Source of the DNA: Caulobacter sp.
GTDB taxonomy: Bacteria; Pseudomonadota; Alphaproteobacteria; Caulobacterales; Caulobacteraceae
Direction of reading: 5' to 3'
NCBI GenBank assembly: GCA_028291055.1
Contig: JAQGIP010000009.1
Coordinates: forward strand, 1 to 41,823
Length of the DNA: 41,823 bases
Every line of letters begins with the position of its first letter. The first letter of the stretch is position 1. Shown in pieces: positions 1 to 7,539 of this stretch. Below the pieces are notes generated by a model. The model saw only the letters and a list, made by a program, of their open reading frames with translations. It made no database searches and had not been told where the DNA came from. The position numbers and the translations under genes are program-made.

Positions 1-226
1 CGGCGGGCGAAAGGTTCTTGCCGGCGGAGTCGGCTTCCGACGCCGCGATGGCGTCAAGGATGCTCTGAGCCAGGGCCGATACCCGCGGCGCCAGGGCGGC
101 GTCCGCCGCCGGATCCGTGGTCGCGCCGAGGGAGGAGATCCACACGCCGCTCTGCGCGAGACCATCGCTGGCCCCCGCAAGGACCAGCCCCGCCATGGCG
201 GCAGCCGTCAAAATACGCCTGAACAT
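1..226 (-). CDS. Exported protein of unknown function, N-terminal part only
   Basis: The reading frame opens with ATG at 226-224 and stays open to the window edge, so only about 75 residues are seen. The first residues (MFRRILTAAAMAGLVLAGAS) followed by DGLAQ form a typical Sec signal peptide with likely cleavage after GLAQ. The mature start is Ala/Ser-rich and shows no motif I recognise. It lies downstream of, and on the same strand as, the polysaccharide export gene, with about 100 bases between them, so a role in the same envelope pathway (for example an outer-membrane protein) is possible but is inference from position only. Confidence 0.6.
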   Translation of the reverse strand, partial: MFRRILTAAAMAGLVLAGASDGLAQSGVWISSLGATTDPAADAALAPRVSALAQSILDAIAASEADSAGKNLSPA

Positions 227-327
227 TACAGTTGCCCGTTCCACAAACCCAAGGACCGCAACGCGATAATAGCGCAAGAGTTGCGACCTTAAAATAATGT
301 TCGCCTTATGCAGAGTCCCAGATCGCC

Positions 328-921
328 TCAAAGGAAGCGTTCTGCGATTCTGATGGTGTCTCCAGGCGCCACGGTGAGCACACTGCTCATATCGTAGGCG
401 CGTTCCGAGGTTTCGTTGGCCCGGCGGATATAGGCCTTATTGGTTTTGGCCCGATAGGTGAAGCCGCCGGCGGTGGCGATGGCGTTCAGCACGGTCAGGC
501 CGTTGGTATAGGGATACTCGCCCGGCTTGTTGACCTCGCCCAGGATGTAGAAGGGACGGTAGTTGAGCACCTCGGCGCTGACCCGGGGGTCGCGCAGGTA
601 GCCCTTGCGAAGCTCGTCCTCGACCTTGCCCTGGAAGTCGCGCACCGTCAGGCCCGCGGCCTGCACGTCGCCGATCAGGGGCAGGGCCACGGTGCCGTTG
701 CTGGCGATCACGAACTCGCCGCTCAGGGTTTCCTCGCCGAACACGATCAGACGCAGCTTGTCGCCCGGACCCAGGACATAGTCGCTGGGCTCGAAGGTAG
801 CCGGCGCGGCGGGCGCTGCCGGCGCGGCAACGGGATCGGCGGCGCCCTTGGCCAGGGCGCTGCCGGCGGCCGATGCTCCGGCGAGGGCCGCGAAGGCCGT
901 GATGAAAGTCCGACGATCCAT
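328..921 (-). CDS. Polysaccharide biosynthesis/export protein (Wza-type, SLBB domain)
   Basis: A 197-residue periplasmic or outer-membrane polysaccharide export protein. The ATG at 921 is preferred over an upstream in-frame start at 981 because GGAAG lies just upstream and because it places a signal sequence at the very N-terminus. That signal has a twin-arginine-like start (MDRRTFITAFAALAG) and ends near ALA. A Poly_export domain follows at about residues 45-115 (YVLGPGDKLRLIVFGE, then the VALPLIGDVQAAGLT segment), then one SLBB domain at about 120-175 (FYILGEVNKPGEYPY, TVLNAIATAGGFT). It is shorter than E. coli Wza (about 380 residues), having only one SLBB repeat, and it has no lipobox cysteine. 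The partner Wzc-like kinase is not in the window. The assignment to the family is firm; the polymer exported is unknown. Confidence 0.9.
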   Translation of the reverse strand: MDRRTFITAFAALAGASAAGSALAKGAADPVAAPAAPAAPATFEPSDYVLGPGDKLRLIVFGEETLSGEFVIASNGTVALPLIGDVQAAGLTVRDFQGKVEDELRKGYLRDPRVSAEVLNYRPFYILGEVNKPGEYPYTNGLTVLNAIATAGGFTYRAKTNKAYIRRANETSERAYDMSSVLTVAPGDTIRIAERFL

Positions 922-1093
922 AATCACTTCCGTGTCCAATCCGGGCGTTCGACGCGCGGTCCGTTCAAGCGAGCATGCCATCGGGACACGCGAGCCTCCA
1001 CGCCAGGAACCTTACGTCCCGAACCGGTCATCACAACCGTCCCGGACCGGGCCCTAGGCGCATAGGTCCGCGCACCCTGCAAGCAGCGCGCCA

Positions 1094-1864
1094 TCATGTC
1101 CCTCGTTCCGCGTGGCTTTGAATGAAGTTTTGGGCAGTTTCATGGAGCCTGACCGCCGTCAGCACACCGGTGGCGTAGGCGCCGGTGTCCAGGCCGATGC
1201 GCTCGGGCCCGATATAGGCGTCGGGGGCGGGGGTGTGGCCATGCACCACCACCTGGTCGGCCGGGCGGCGCGCGCCCAGGAAGTCGTCGCGGATCCACAT
1301 CAGATCCTGCAGGGTCTGCTGGGCCAGGGGCACGCCCGGCCGCACGCCGGCGTGGACGAAGACATAGTCCCCGATCAGGACATAGGGCTCCAGCGCCTCG
1401 AAGAAGGCCTTGTGCGCGGGGGGCAGGGCCTGGGCGAAGGCGTCGCGCGCGGCGATCCACTCGGGCTCGCCGGCCCGGGGCGAGGGCGGGGTGACGCCAT
1501 AGGAATCCAGCGTGGCCGCGCCGCCCAGGCGGATCCAGGTGGGCCCGAAGGCCGGGTCTTGCAGGAACCGCAGCAGGCTGTCGTCGTGGTTGCCGCGCAA
1601 CAGGCGCACCTGCGCGGCGTGGTCGCGCAGGGCGATCAGCATATCGACCACCTGCCGCGAGCCGGGCCCTCGATCCACATAGTCGCCCACGAAGACCAGG
1701 ATGGGGGCCAGCGCCGGGGTCCTGGCGGCGTCGGCCAGGAGCGCGGTGATCAGGCGGCTCAGCAGATCGGCGCGGCCATGGATGTCGCCCACCGCATAGA
1801 CCAGCGGCCCGCCGGTGGAGGGCGGCTTCCTGGTCTCGCGGCGTTTGAAAAGCCTGCCAAGCAC
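1094..1864 (-). CDS. Metallophosphoesterase, PPP-type serine/threonine phosphatase family
   Basis: A 256-residue cytoplasmic calcineurin-like phosphoesterase. All dimetal signature blocks are visible in order: GDIHGR near residue 27, GDYVDRG near 60, RGNHD near 91, the HAGV histidine near 172 and HGHT near 209. This is the pattern of lambda-type protein phosphatases and ApaH-like enzymes (COG0639). Whether the substrate is a phosphoprotein or a dinucleoside polyphosphate cannot be decided from sequence. The start is GTG at 1864, with a weak GGAA-type ribosome site upstream; I see no better start. It is a single gene transcribed toward the polysaccharide export gene, with the cysteine peptidase gene diverging from it. 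Confidence 0.88.
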   Translation of the reverse strand: MLGRLFKRRETRKPPSTGGPLVYAVGDIHGRADLLSRLITALLADAARTPALAPILVFVGDYVDRGPGSRQVVDMLIALRDHAAQVRLLRGNHDDSLLRFLQDPAFGPTWIRLGGAATLDSYGVTPPSPRAGEPEWIAARDAFAQALPPAHKAFFEALEPYVLIGDYVFVHAGVRPGVPLAQQTLQDLMWIRDDFLGARRPADQVVVHGHTPAPDAYIGPERIGLDTGAYATGVLTAVRLHETAQNFIQSHAERGT

Positions 1865-2180
1865 GCGGTCGGTTCCAGCGCCCGGGCGGGGGCCGGGCTT
1901 CGGCGAAGGTTAAATCCCAGCGCGGATGAAGGGGATGTGAACCGGCCCGCCCGCACCCACTTCGGGAACCGCCCAGATTGGGCGCCCCGTTCCGATTGTA
2001 TAGCTGACCGACTCACCAACCCAGGCTATGATTCCGCCCGTTACGGGGGCGTTTCACCAAACATTCATGCTTAACCAGTCGTGCACTGGCGGCGGGCGTG
2101 CGAACACTTATTTCAGCACGCTTGTTACCCAAGTCTTCAATGACGATGATGCATTGTCTGCTCGAATTCGAGGGCAAGTC
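1865..2180. other. Divergent intergenic region, 316 bases, no gene seen
   Basis: This stretch separates the divergently transcribed phosphoesterase and cysteine-peptidase genes and must hold both promoters. It is less GC-rich toward the peptidase gene. It contains one GANTC (CcrM-type) site, GACTC in the stretch CGACTCACC near 2010. I cannot name -35/-10 boxes with confidence. An in-frame upstream start for the peptidase exists at 2028, but that extension lacks a signal-like sequence and is not adopted. Confidence 0.4.
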
Positions 2181-3119
2181 ATGCGTACGTCTACACGTTC
2201 TCTTAAGCTTACTGCCATTCTGGGCGCCGCCGTCGCGGCCGTTGCGACCCTGGGCGGCTGCGCCACTACCGCCGGTGCGCCGACGCTGGCCCTGGCCGCC
2301 CCGCCCGCCCCCATGGCGAACGCCCAACCCGCGTCCCTGCCGCGCGAACGCCAGATGGCCGACGCCGGCCCGGCCGCCGCGCCGCCATCCAGCTTCATGA
2401 TCCTGCGCGGCGCGGCCCTGCCGCCCATCGGCTTCATGGAATTCTGCACCCGCTATCCGGCCCAGTGCGGCCGCGCCCCGGGCGCTCAGCAGGCCAGCCT
2501 GCGCACGGGCCGCTACGACAAATACTATTGGGCCACCGCCTTCGAGGGCGGCCCGGCCGCCACCGGCCAGCCGCGCGCCATGAGCCGGTCCGGCGCCATG
2601 GCCCCCGCCTGGGCGTTTGCCCCGCGCGCCCGCTTCGACTGGTCGCTGGTGTTCCAGGCCTCTACGGTGACGCCGGGCGCCGGCCGCGCCGCCGCCGACC
2701 TGGCGGAAGGCCCGGTCCCCGCCACGCCGCTCAGCCCGCAGCTGTGGGCCGTGCTGGATGAGGTGAACCGGGGCGTCAACGGCGCCATCCGCGAGGAATC
2801 CGACATCCAGTCCACCGGCGTCAGCGATCATTGGGACCTGCCCATCGCCGACGGCCGCCGGGTGGGCGACTGCGAAGACTATGCGCTCGAAAAGCGCCGC
2901 GCCCTGATCGCGCGGGGCGTGCCCGAGGCCAACCTGTCCATCGCGCTGGTGGTCACCCACTGGGGCGAGAGCCATGCGGTGCTGGTGATGCGCACGGCGT
3001 CCGGCGACTATGTGCTGGACAGCCTCACCCCCAACGTCGCCCCCTGGCGCGCCCTCGACTACCGCTGGGTCGAGCGCCAGGCGCCGGGTGACCCCAGCCA
3101 CTGGCTGAAGGTCGGCTAA
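2181..3119 (+). CDS. Transglutaminase-like cysteine peptidase (BTLCP, peptidase C93) lipoprotein
   Basis: A 312-residue exported protein. The ATG at 2181 gives an immediate lipoprotein-type signal (MRTSTRSLKL, a hydrophobic stretch, then LGGC), so lipidation at the Cys about 27 residues in is likely. A GAGGGC stretch upstream can serve as ribosome site. The C-terminal half is a bacterial transglutaminase-like cysteine proteinase domain (PF06035, same superfamily as LapG). The triad is visible as Cys231 in GDCEDYALEK, His265 in GESHAVLV and Asp280 in YVLDSL. Family members cleave periplasmic surface adhesins in some bacteria; no LapD/LapA partner is in the window, so that role is only a possibility. 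The N-terminal 150 residues are Pro/Ala-rich and less conserved. Confidence 0.88.
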   Translation: MRTSTRSLKLTAILGAAVAAVATLGGCATTAGAPTLALAAPPAPMANAQPASLPRERQMADAGPAAAPPSSFMILRGAALPPIGFMEFCTRYPAQCGRAPGAQQASLRTGRYDKYYWATAFEGGPAATGQPRAMSRSGAMAPAWAFAPRARFDWSLVFQASTVTPGAGRAAADLAEGPVPATPLSPQLWAVLDEVNRGVNGAIREESDIQSTGVSDHWDLPIADGRRVGDCEDYALEKRRALIARGVPEANLSIALVVTHWGESHAVLVMRTASGDYVLDSLTPNVAPWRALDYRWVERQAPGDPSHWLKVG

Positions 3120-3435
3120 GCCCCCCCTCATCGAAGGTCCTGCGGGATCAAGGGGCGCGCCACAATCGCGCCCCCCAATCTTGGGTATAGGCTGGCACGG
3201 CTCTTGAAGCTGTCGCCTCAGGGACCCGTGCCATGGTGCGCTGCGGTACAGGTCCCACGCACGACGCTGACCAAGTGCAAGGCGCCCCTCCAGAAGGGCG
3301 CCCGCATCGGGATCAATCGGGCGGTTCCCGATGTTGCGCCGCAGCATAGCTTGCGGTCGTCACGTAACCTGATTACGCGTCCCATGAGCTTGTCGTGGGC
3401 GAATAGTCGCATTTTTGATCTTGGAGCTGACTTCC
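3120..3435 (+). promoter_or_regulatory. Structured leader and promoter region upstream of UDP-glucose dehydrogenase
   Basis: This 316-base gap has no supported gene. Besides the hairpin at 3152-3174 it holds two further inverted repeats close together: GGCGCCC (3281-3287) with GGGCGCC (3296-3302), and CATCGGGA (3305-3312) with TCCCGATG (3326-3333). Just before the ribosome site a weak 4-bp stem (GCGA/TCGC, 3399-3410) is followed by five T residues, an attenuator-like arrangement. GGAG at 3423-3426 is the ribosome site for the ATG at 3436. The pairing is seen directly; a regulatory function is inference. Confidence 0.4.
3152..3174 (+). terminator. Hairpin downstream of the cysteine peptidase gene
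   Basis: GGGGCGCG at 3152-3159 pairs perfectly with CGCGCCCC at 3167-3174 around a 7-base loop, 33 bases after the stop codon at 3117-3119. No T-run follows, so it is a terminator-like or transcript-stabilising hairpin rather than a classical intrinsic terminator. Confidence 0.45.
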
Positions 3436-4803
3436 ATGCGCGTGGTGATGATCGGAACGGGCTATGTGGGTTTGGTGTCGGGCGCCTGTTTCGCCGACTT
3501 CGGACACACGGTCACCTGCCTGGACAAGGACCAGTCCAAGATCGACCGGCTGCTGAAGGGGGAAATCCCCATCTTCGAGCCGGGCCTCGAACAGCTGGTG
3601 GCCACCAATGTCCGCGAAGGCCGGCTGGCGTTCGCCCTGGAAGACAAGGAAGCGGTCAGGAACGCCGACGCGGTGTTCATCGCCGTGGGCACCCCGTCGC
3701 GCCGGGGCGACGGCCATGCCGACCTGTCCTATGTCTATGCGGCGGCGGAAGAGATCGCCGGCCTGATCGATGGCTTCACCGTCATCGTCACCAAGTCGAC
3801 CGTGCCGGTGGGCACCGGCGACGAGATCGAGCAGATCATCCGCCGCGTGCGTCCCGACGCCCAGTTCGCCGTGGTGTCGAACCCCGAATTCCTGCGTGAA
3901 GGCGCCGCCATCGAGGACTTCAAGCGTCCCGACCGCGTGGTCGTCGGCATCGAGGACGAGCGCGCCCGGCCGGTGATGACCGAGCTCTACCGCCCGCTGT
4001 ACCTCAACGAGACGCCGCTGGTGTTCACCGGCCGTCGCACCTCCGAGCTGATCAAATATGCGGCCAACGGATTCCTGGCCATGAAGATCACCTTCATCAA
4101 CGAGATGGCCGACCTGTGCGAAGCCGTCGGCGCCGACGTGCAGCAGGTGGCCAAGGGCATCGGCCTGGATGCGCGCATCGGGTCGAAGTTCCTCAACGCG
4201 GGCCCCGGCTACGGCGGCTCCTGCTTCCCGAAGGACACGCTGGCTCTGGCGCGCACGGCGGTGGACGCCGGCTCGCCCGTGCGGCTGATCGAGACCACCA
4301 TCGACGTCAACAAGAAGCGCAAGGAAGACATGGCCCAGAAGGTGGCCGCCGCGGTCGGCGGCGACCTGGCCGGCAAGACGGTCGGCATCCTGGGCGTCAC
4401 CTTCAAGCCCAACACCGACGACATGCGCGACGCTCCCAGCCTGGATATCATTCCGGCGCTGCAGAAGATGGGCGCCACGGTCCAGGCCTTCGACCCGGAA
4501 GGGGCCAAGGAAGCGGCCCACATGCTCAAGGACGTCGACTTCAAGTCCGGTCCCTATGACGCGGTCGCCGGCGCCGACGTGCTGGTGATCCTGACCGAGT
4601 GGGACCAGTTCCGCGCGCTGGACATGGACCGCGTGAAGCTGCTGCTCAACAAGCCCATCGTCGTCGACCTGCGCAACATCTACCGCCCCAGCGACATGGC
4701 GGCGGCGGGCTTCAGCTATACCGGCGTCGGACGCGGCTATGTGCCCGGCGCGGCGGCCGCGGCGGCCTCGACTCCGACCCGCAAGACGCAGGCGGCCCAT
4801 TAG
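3436..4803 (+). CDS. ugd: UDP-glucose 6-dehydrogenase
   Basis: A 455-residue cytoplasmic enzyme that oxidises UDP-glucose to UDP-glucuronate with two NAD+. The N-terminal Rossmann motif is MIGTGYVGLVSGACFADFGH. The catalytic loop is GPGYGGSCFPKDT with the nucleophile Cys263, and the C-terminal UDP-binding part carries the GVTFKPNTDDMRDAPS segment, all as in the UDPG/GDP-mannose dehydrogenase family. The ATG at 3436 is preferred because GGAG lies 9 bases upstream and the Rossmann strand then starts at residue 2. It is followed after a 63-base spacer by a UDP-glucuronate epimerase on the same strand, so the two are likely one pathway unit producing UDP-GlcA and UDP-GalA. The GDP-mannose dehydrogenase alternative is less likely given the neighbour. 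Confidence 0.92.
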   Translation: MRVVMIGTGYVGLVSGACFADFGHTVTCLDKDQSKIDRLLKGEIPIFEPGLEQLVATNVREGRLAFALEDKEAVRNADAVFIAVGTPSRRGDGHADLSYVYAAAEEIAGLIDGFTVIVTKSTVPVGTGDEIEQIIRRVRPDAQFAVVSNPEFLREGAAIEDFKRPDRVVVGIEDERARPVMTELYRPLYLNETPLVFTGRRTSELIKYAANGFLAMKITFINEMADLCEAVGADVQQVAKGIGLDARIGSKFLNAGPGYGGSCFPKDTLALARTAVDAGSPVRLIETTIDVNKKRKEDMAQKVAAAVGGDLAGKTVGILGVTFKPNTDDMRDAPSLDIIPALQKMGATVQAFDPEGAKEAAHMLKDVDFKSGPYDAVAGADVLVILTEWDQFRALDMDRVKLLLNKPIVVDLRNIYRPSDMAAAGFSYTGVGRGYVPGAAAAAASTPTRKTQAAH

Positions 4804-4815
4804 GCATTCTCTTAG

Positions 4816-4835
4816 GGGAGGGGTTAGCCCCTCCC
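4816..4835 (+). terminator. GC-rich hairpin between ugd and the epimerase
   Basis: GGGAGGGG (4816-4823) pairs perfectly with CCCCTCCC (4828-4835) around TTAG, 12 bases after the ugd stop. No T-run follows. It may slow transcription between the two genes or protect the upstream message. Confidence 0.45.
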
Positions 4836-4866
4836 GATTGCCCAATAACAAGAAACGAGACGTCGC

Positions 4867-5874
4867 ATGCGCGTACTGGTGACCGGCACGGCCGGCTTCG
4901 TGGGCTTCCACCTGGCCCGGCGGCTGATGGCGGACGGCCATGAGGTCATCGGCGTCGACGGCATGACCGACTATTACGACGTGGCGCTGAAGCATGCGCG
5001 CCATGCCGAGCTCTCCAAGAGCCACAACCTCTTCAAGCCCTATGAGGTGATGCTGGAGGATATGGACGGCCTGCAGAAGATCGCCGACCAGCACCAGCCG
5101 GAGGTGATCGTCCACCTCGCGGCCCAGGCCGGCGTGCGCTACTCGATCGAGAACCCGCGCAGCTATCTGAATTCCAACCTGGTCGGCACCTTCAACATCA
5201 TGGAGCTGGCCAAGTCTCTGAAGGTGAAGCACTTCCTGCTCGCCTCCACCTCATCGGTCTATGGCGCCAACGAGGTCATGCCCTTCACCGAGGCGGAGAA
5301 GGCCGACCACCAGATGACCTTCTACGCCGCCACCAAGAAGGCGACGGAGGCGATGACCCACTCCTACGCCCACCTGTTCGACATCCCGACCACGGCCTTC
5401 CGCTTCTTCACCGTCTACGGTCCCTGGGGCCGGCCGGACATGGCGCTGTTCAAGTTCGTCGACCTGATGCTCAAGGACCAGCCGATCCCCGTCTTCAACA
5501 ACGGCGATATGGCCCGCGACTTCACCTATGTGGAGGATCTGGTCGAGGGCATTACCCGGCTGATCGACGCCGTGCCCGAGAAGGGCAAGCCGGTCGGCGA
5601 CTTCGACAGCTTGAGCCCCGCCGCCCCCTGGCGCGTGGTCAACATCGGCCTGGGCCAGCCGGTCCAGCTACTGGCCTTCATCGACGAGATCGAAAAAAGC
5701 CTGGGCCGCAAGGCGACCCGGAACTATCTGCCCATGCAGGCCGGCGACGTCCCGGCCACCTTTGCCGACGCGCGGCTGCTGGAGACGCTGACGGGTTACA
5801 AACCGACCACCGGCGTGCCCGAGGGCGTGAAGGCGTTTTGCGACTGGTACCGGGGTTACTTCGGGGTGGCGTAG
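4867..5874 (+). CDS. UDP-glucuronate 4-epimerase (extended SDR)
   Basis: A 335-residue NAD-dependent epimerase that would interconvert UDP-glucuronate and UDP-galacturonate for surface polysaccharide. The extended-SDR signatures are present: [11 protein letters not shown] near residues 7-17 for NAD binding, the STSSVYG serine motif, and YAATK (YxxxK) as catalytic pair. The early segment [18 protein letters not shown] and [18 protein letters not shown] are characteristic of the UDP-GlcA 4-epimerase group. Start ATG at 4867. It shares strand and pathway with ugd upstream, and its 3' end abuts a long palindromic repeat. Confidence 0.9.
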   Translation: MRVLVTGTAGFVGFHLARRLMADGHEVIGVDGMTDYYDVALKHARHAELSKSHNLFKPYEVMLEDMDGLQKIADQHQPEVIVHLAAQAGVRYSIENPRSYLNSNLVGTFNIMELAKSLKVKHFLLASTSSVYGANEVMPFTEAEKADHQMTFYAATKKATEAMTHSYAHLFDIPTTAFRFFTVYGPWGRPDMALFKFVDLMLKDQPIPVFNNGDMARDFTYVEDLVEGITRLIDAVPEKGKPVGDFDSLSPAAPWRVVNIGLGQPVQLLAFIDEIEKSLGRKATRNYLPMQAGDVPATFADARLLETLTGYKPTTGVPEGVKAFCDWYRGYFGVA

Positions 5875-5878
5875 AATT

Positions 5879-6121
5879 CTTCCCTCCCCGTCTGGGGAGG
5901 GACCGACGGCGAAGCCGTCAGGGTGGGGCAAATGATTATGCGTCTCCCCACGCCCAAAGGCGAAGCGCCCGCCAAGGCAGGGCTGTGTCCATTTCTGAGC
6001 GTCAGACTAAATCTGAGAGCTGCACAGATGGGCGCCTAACCGCGCGGGTCAGTGGCCGCATAACCACCTGCCCCACCCGGTCTCGCTGCGCTCGCCGTCC
6101 CTCCCCAGACGGGGAGGGAAG
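5879..6121. repeat. Long palindromic intergenic repeat, family 1, copy A
   Basis: Two arms of about 52 bases (5879-5930 and 6069-6121) are inverted copies. Their outer 25 bases, from CTTCCCTCCCC through GGGGAGGGAC, are identical, as is the inner GGTGGGGCA. Each arm has its own hairpin, CCCTCCCC-GTCT-GGGGAGGG, followed by a small variable hairpin: GACGGC-GAA-GCCGTC at 5905-5919 in the left arm, and a CGCTGCG core in the right. The element lies between the convergent epimerase and hlyD genes. Its structure matches the element at 19475-19659. No transposase is present. Confidence 0.85.
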
Positions 6122-6147
6122 TAGGAGCGGCGAAGCCGCCGCTCCTA
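6122..6147. terminator. Bidirectional hairpin overlapping the hlyD stop codon
   Basis: TAGGAGCGGC (6122-6131) pairs perfectly with GCCGCTCCTA (6138-6147) around GAAGCC. The right arm includes the stop codon of the HlyD-type gene. An alternative 5-bp stem around a GAA loop (6127-6139) is also possible. No T-run is present on either strand. It likely ends or stabilises the type I secretion transcript. Confidence 0.5.
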
Positions 6148-7527
6148 GTGCTCCAGGAACGACTTCCAGAAGGTCTGGCTCAGCGGATCCAGCAGGTAGC
6201 CGAGCGCCGTGCGCTTGCGCAGGGGGATGACGATTTCCGCCGGCAGGCCGGGCTTCAGGCCGCGGTCGGCGCCGCGCACCTTGGCGATCTCGGCCAGGTC
6301 TTCCGGCGGCACCGAGACCTCGGCGCGGAAGAAGCGTTGGCCCGACTTCTCGTCGGCGAAGCTGTCGGCGCTGATCTTGGTGATCTTGGCATGCAGGATC
6401 GGCAGATCGCGCTCGTGCAGAGACGAGAAGCGCACCTGGACGTCCTGGCCGATCTGCAGGTCGTCGGCGTCGTTGGGCGACACGGTGGCCTGGATGACCA
6501 GGGCCTTGTTGTCGGGCACCACCTCCATCAGCACCTGACCGGCGCTGACCACGCCGCCCTCGGTGAAGACGGTCAGGCCCACCACCTTGCCGGTGGCCGG
6601 CGCGCGCACGAAGGCGTCGTCCAGCCCCTGGCGGGCGGCTTTGAGTTTCGGCACCACCTCGTCCAGCTTGACCTGGGTGTCGCGCAGCTGGTCGGCCACG
6701 TCCTGTTGCATCTGGCGGTCCATGGACATCGCCTGCATGCGGGTTTCGCCGATCTGCTCGCCGCCGCGCGCGATCTGGGCCTGCAGGGCGCCGTCGTCCC
6801 CGCGCAGGTTGGCGGCGGACCGCTCGACCTCGCGCACCCGGTTCATGGGGGCGTAGCCCTTGGCGGCCAGGTCCTTCAGGCCGGTCAGCTCCTCGTCGAT
6901 CAGCCGTTGCTGTTCGCGGTTGGAGGCCAGCTGGCGGTTATAGCCGTTGATCTGTTCGTTCAGCTGCTTCTCGCGCTGCCCCAGCACACCCTGCTGGCCG
7001 CCCAGGGCGTTCTTGCGGGCGACGAACTGCTGTTGCTGCAGACGCATCGCGTCGTCGGCCAGCAGCTTGTCGGCCTCGGGCAGGCCGTTGAATTCCACCG
7101 GCGTGACGATGTAGGCGGCGTGGTCGCGCTCTGCGACCAGGCGCGCGCGCTGGGCCTGCAGCTGCAGGACCTCGCTGGTCAGGCCACGTTCGACGGCCGT
7201 GATCTCGTTGGCGCCGATCTCGACCAGCAGCTGGCCCTTCTCGACATGCTGGCCCTCCACCACATGGATGGCCGTTACCGTGCCGCCACCCTGGTGCTGC
7301 ACCGCCTGGCGGTTGCCGGCCACCGCGATGACGCCGTGCGCATAGGCGCCGGCATCCAGGGGCGCGAGCGCCGCCCAGCCCAGGAAGCCGATGAAGAAGG
7401 CGGCCGCGATCGCGCCGCCCATCCACATTTCCTTCTTGGGATCGTCGGGCGTCTCCGGGCGCGCGGGCACGCCGTAGGCGGGGATGACTTCAAGTTCGGT
7501 GGAGGTGGAGGTGGATTCGGAGCTCAT
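6145..7527 (-). CDS. Type I secretion periplasmic adaptor (HlyD family membrane fusion protein)
   Basis: A 460-residue membrane fusion protein linking an inner-membrane ABC exporter to a TolC-like channel. One N-terminal membrane segment lies at about residues 35-55 (AIAAAFFIGFLGWAALAPL). A biotinyl-lipoyl half motif follows (VEGQHVEKGQLLVEIG), then a long Gln/Glu/Leu-rich coiled-coil hairpin at about 120-300 and the second lipoyl half with beta-barrel (VRAPATGKVVGLTVFTEGG). The C-terminal region (EIVIPLRKRTALGYLLDPL) is typical of the HlyD/PrtE/RsaE type. It starts at ATG 7527, 12 bases downstream of the ABC transporter stop, so the two are co-transcribed. Confidence 0.93.
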   Translation of the reverse strand: MSSESTSTSTELEVIPAYGVPARPETPDDPKKEMWMGGAIAAAFFIGFLGWAALAPLDAGAYAHGVIAVAGNRQAVQHQGGGTVTAIHVVEGQHVEKGQLLVEIGANEITAVERGLTSEVLQLQAQRARLVAERDHAAYIVTPVEFNGLPEADKLLADDAMRLQQQQFVARKNALGGQQGVLGQREKQLNEQINGYNRQLASNREQQRLIDEELTGLKDLAAKGYAPMNRVREVERSAANLRGDDGALQAQIARGGEQIGETRMQAMSMDRQMQQDVADQLRDTQVKLDEVVPKLKAARQGLDDAFVRAPATGKVVGLTVFTEGGVVSAGQVLMEVVPDNKALVIQATVSPNDADDLQIGQDVQVRFSSLHERDLPILHAKITKISADSFADEKSGQRFFRAEVSVPPEDLAEIAKVRGADRGLKPGLPAEIVIPLRKRTALGYLLDPLSQTFWKSFLEH

Positions 7528-7539
7528 GACTTGCGACTC

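Noticed and set aside
5879..6121. Insertion sequence or MITE with target duplication
   Set aside because: The terminal inverted arms could suggest this, but I see no transposase and no clear target-site duplication, so it is recorded as a palindromic repeat.
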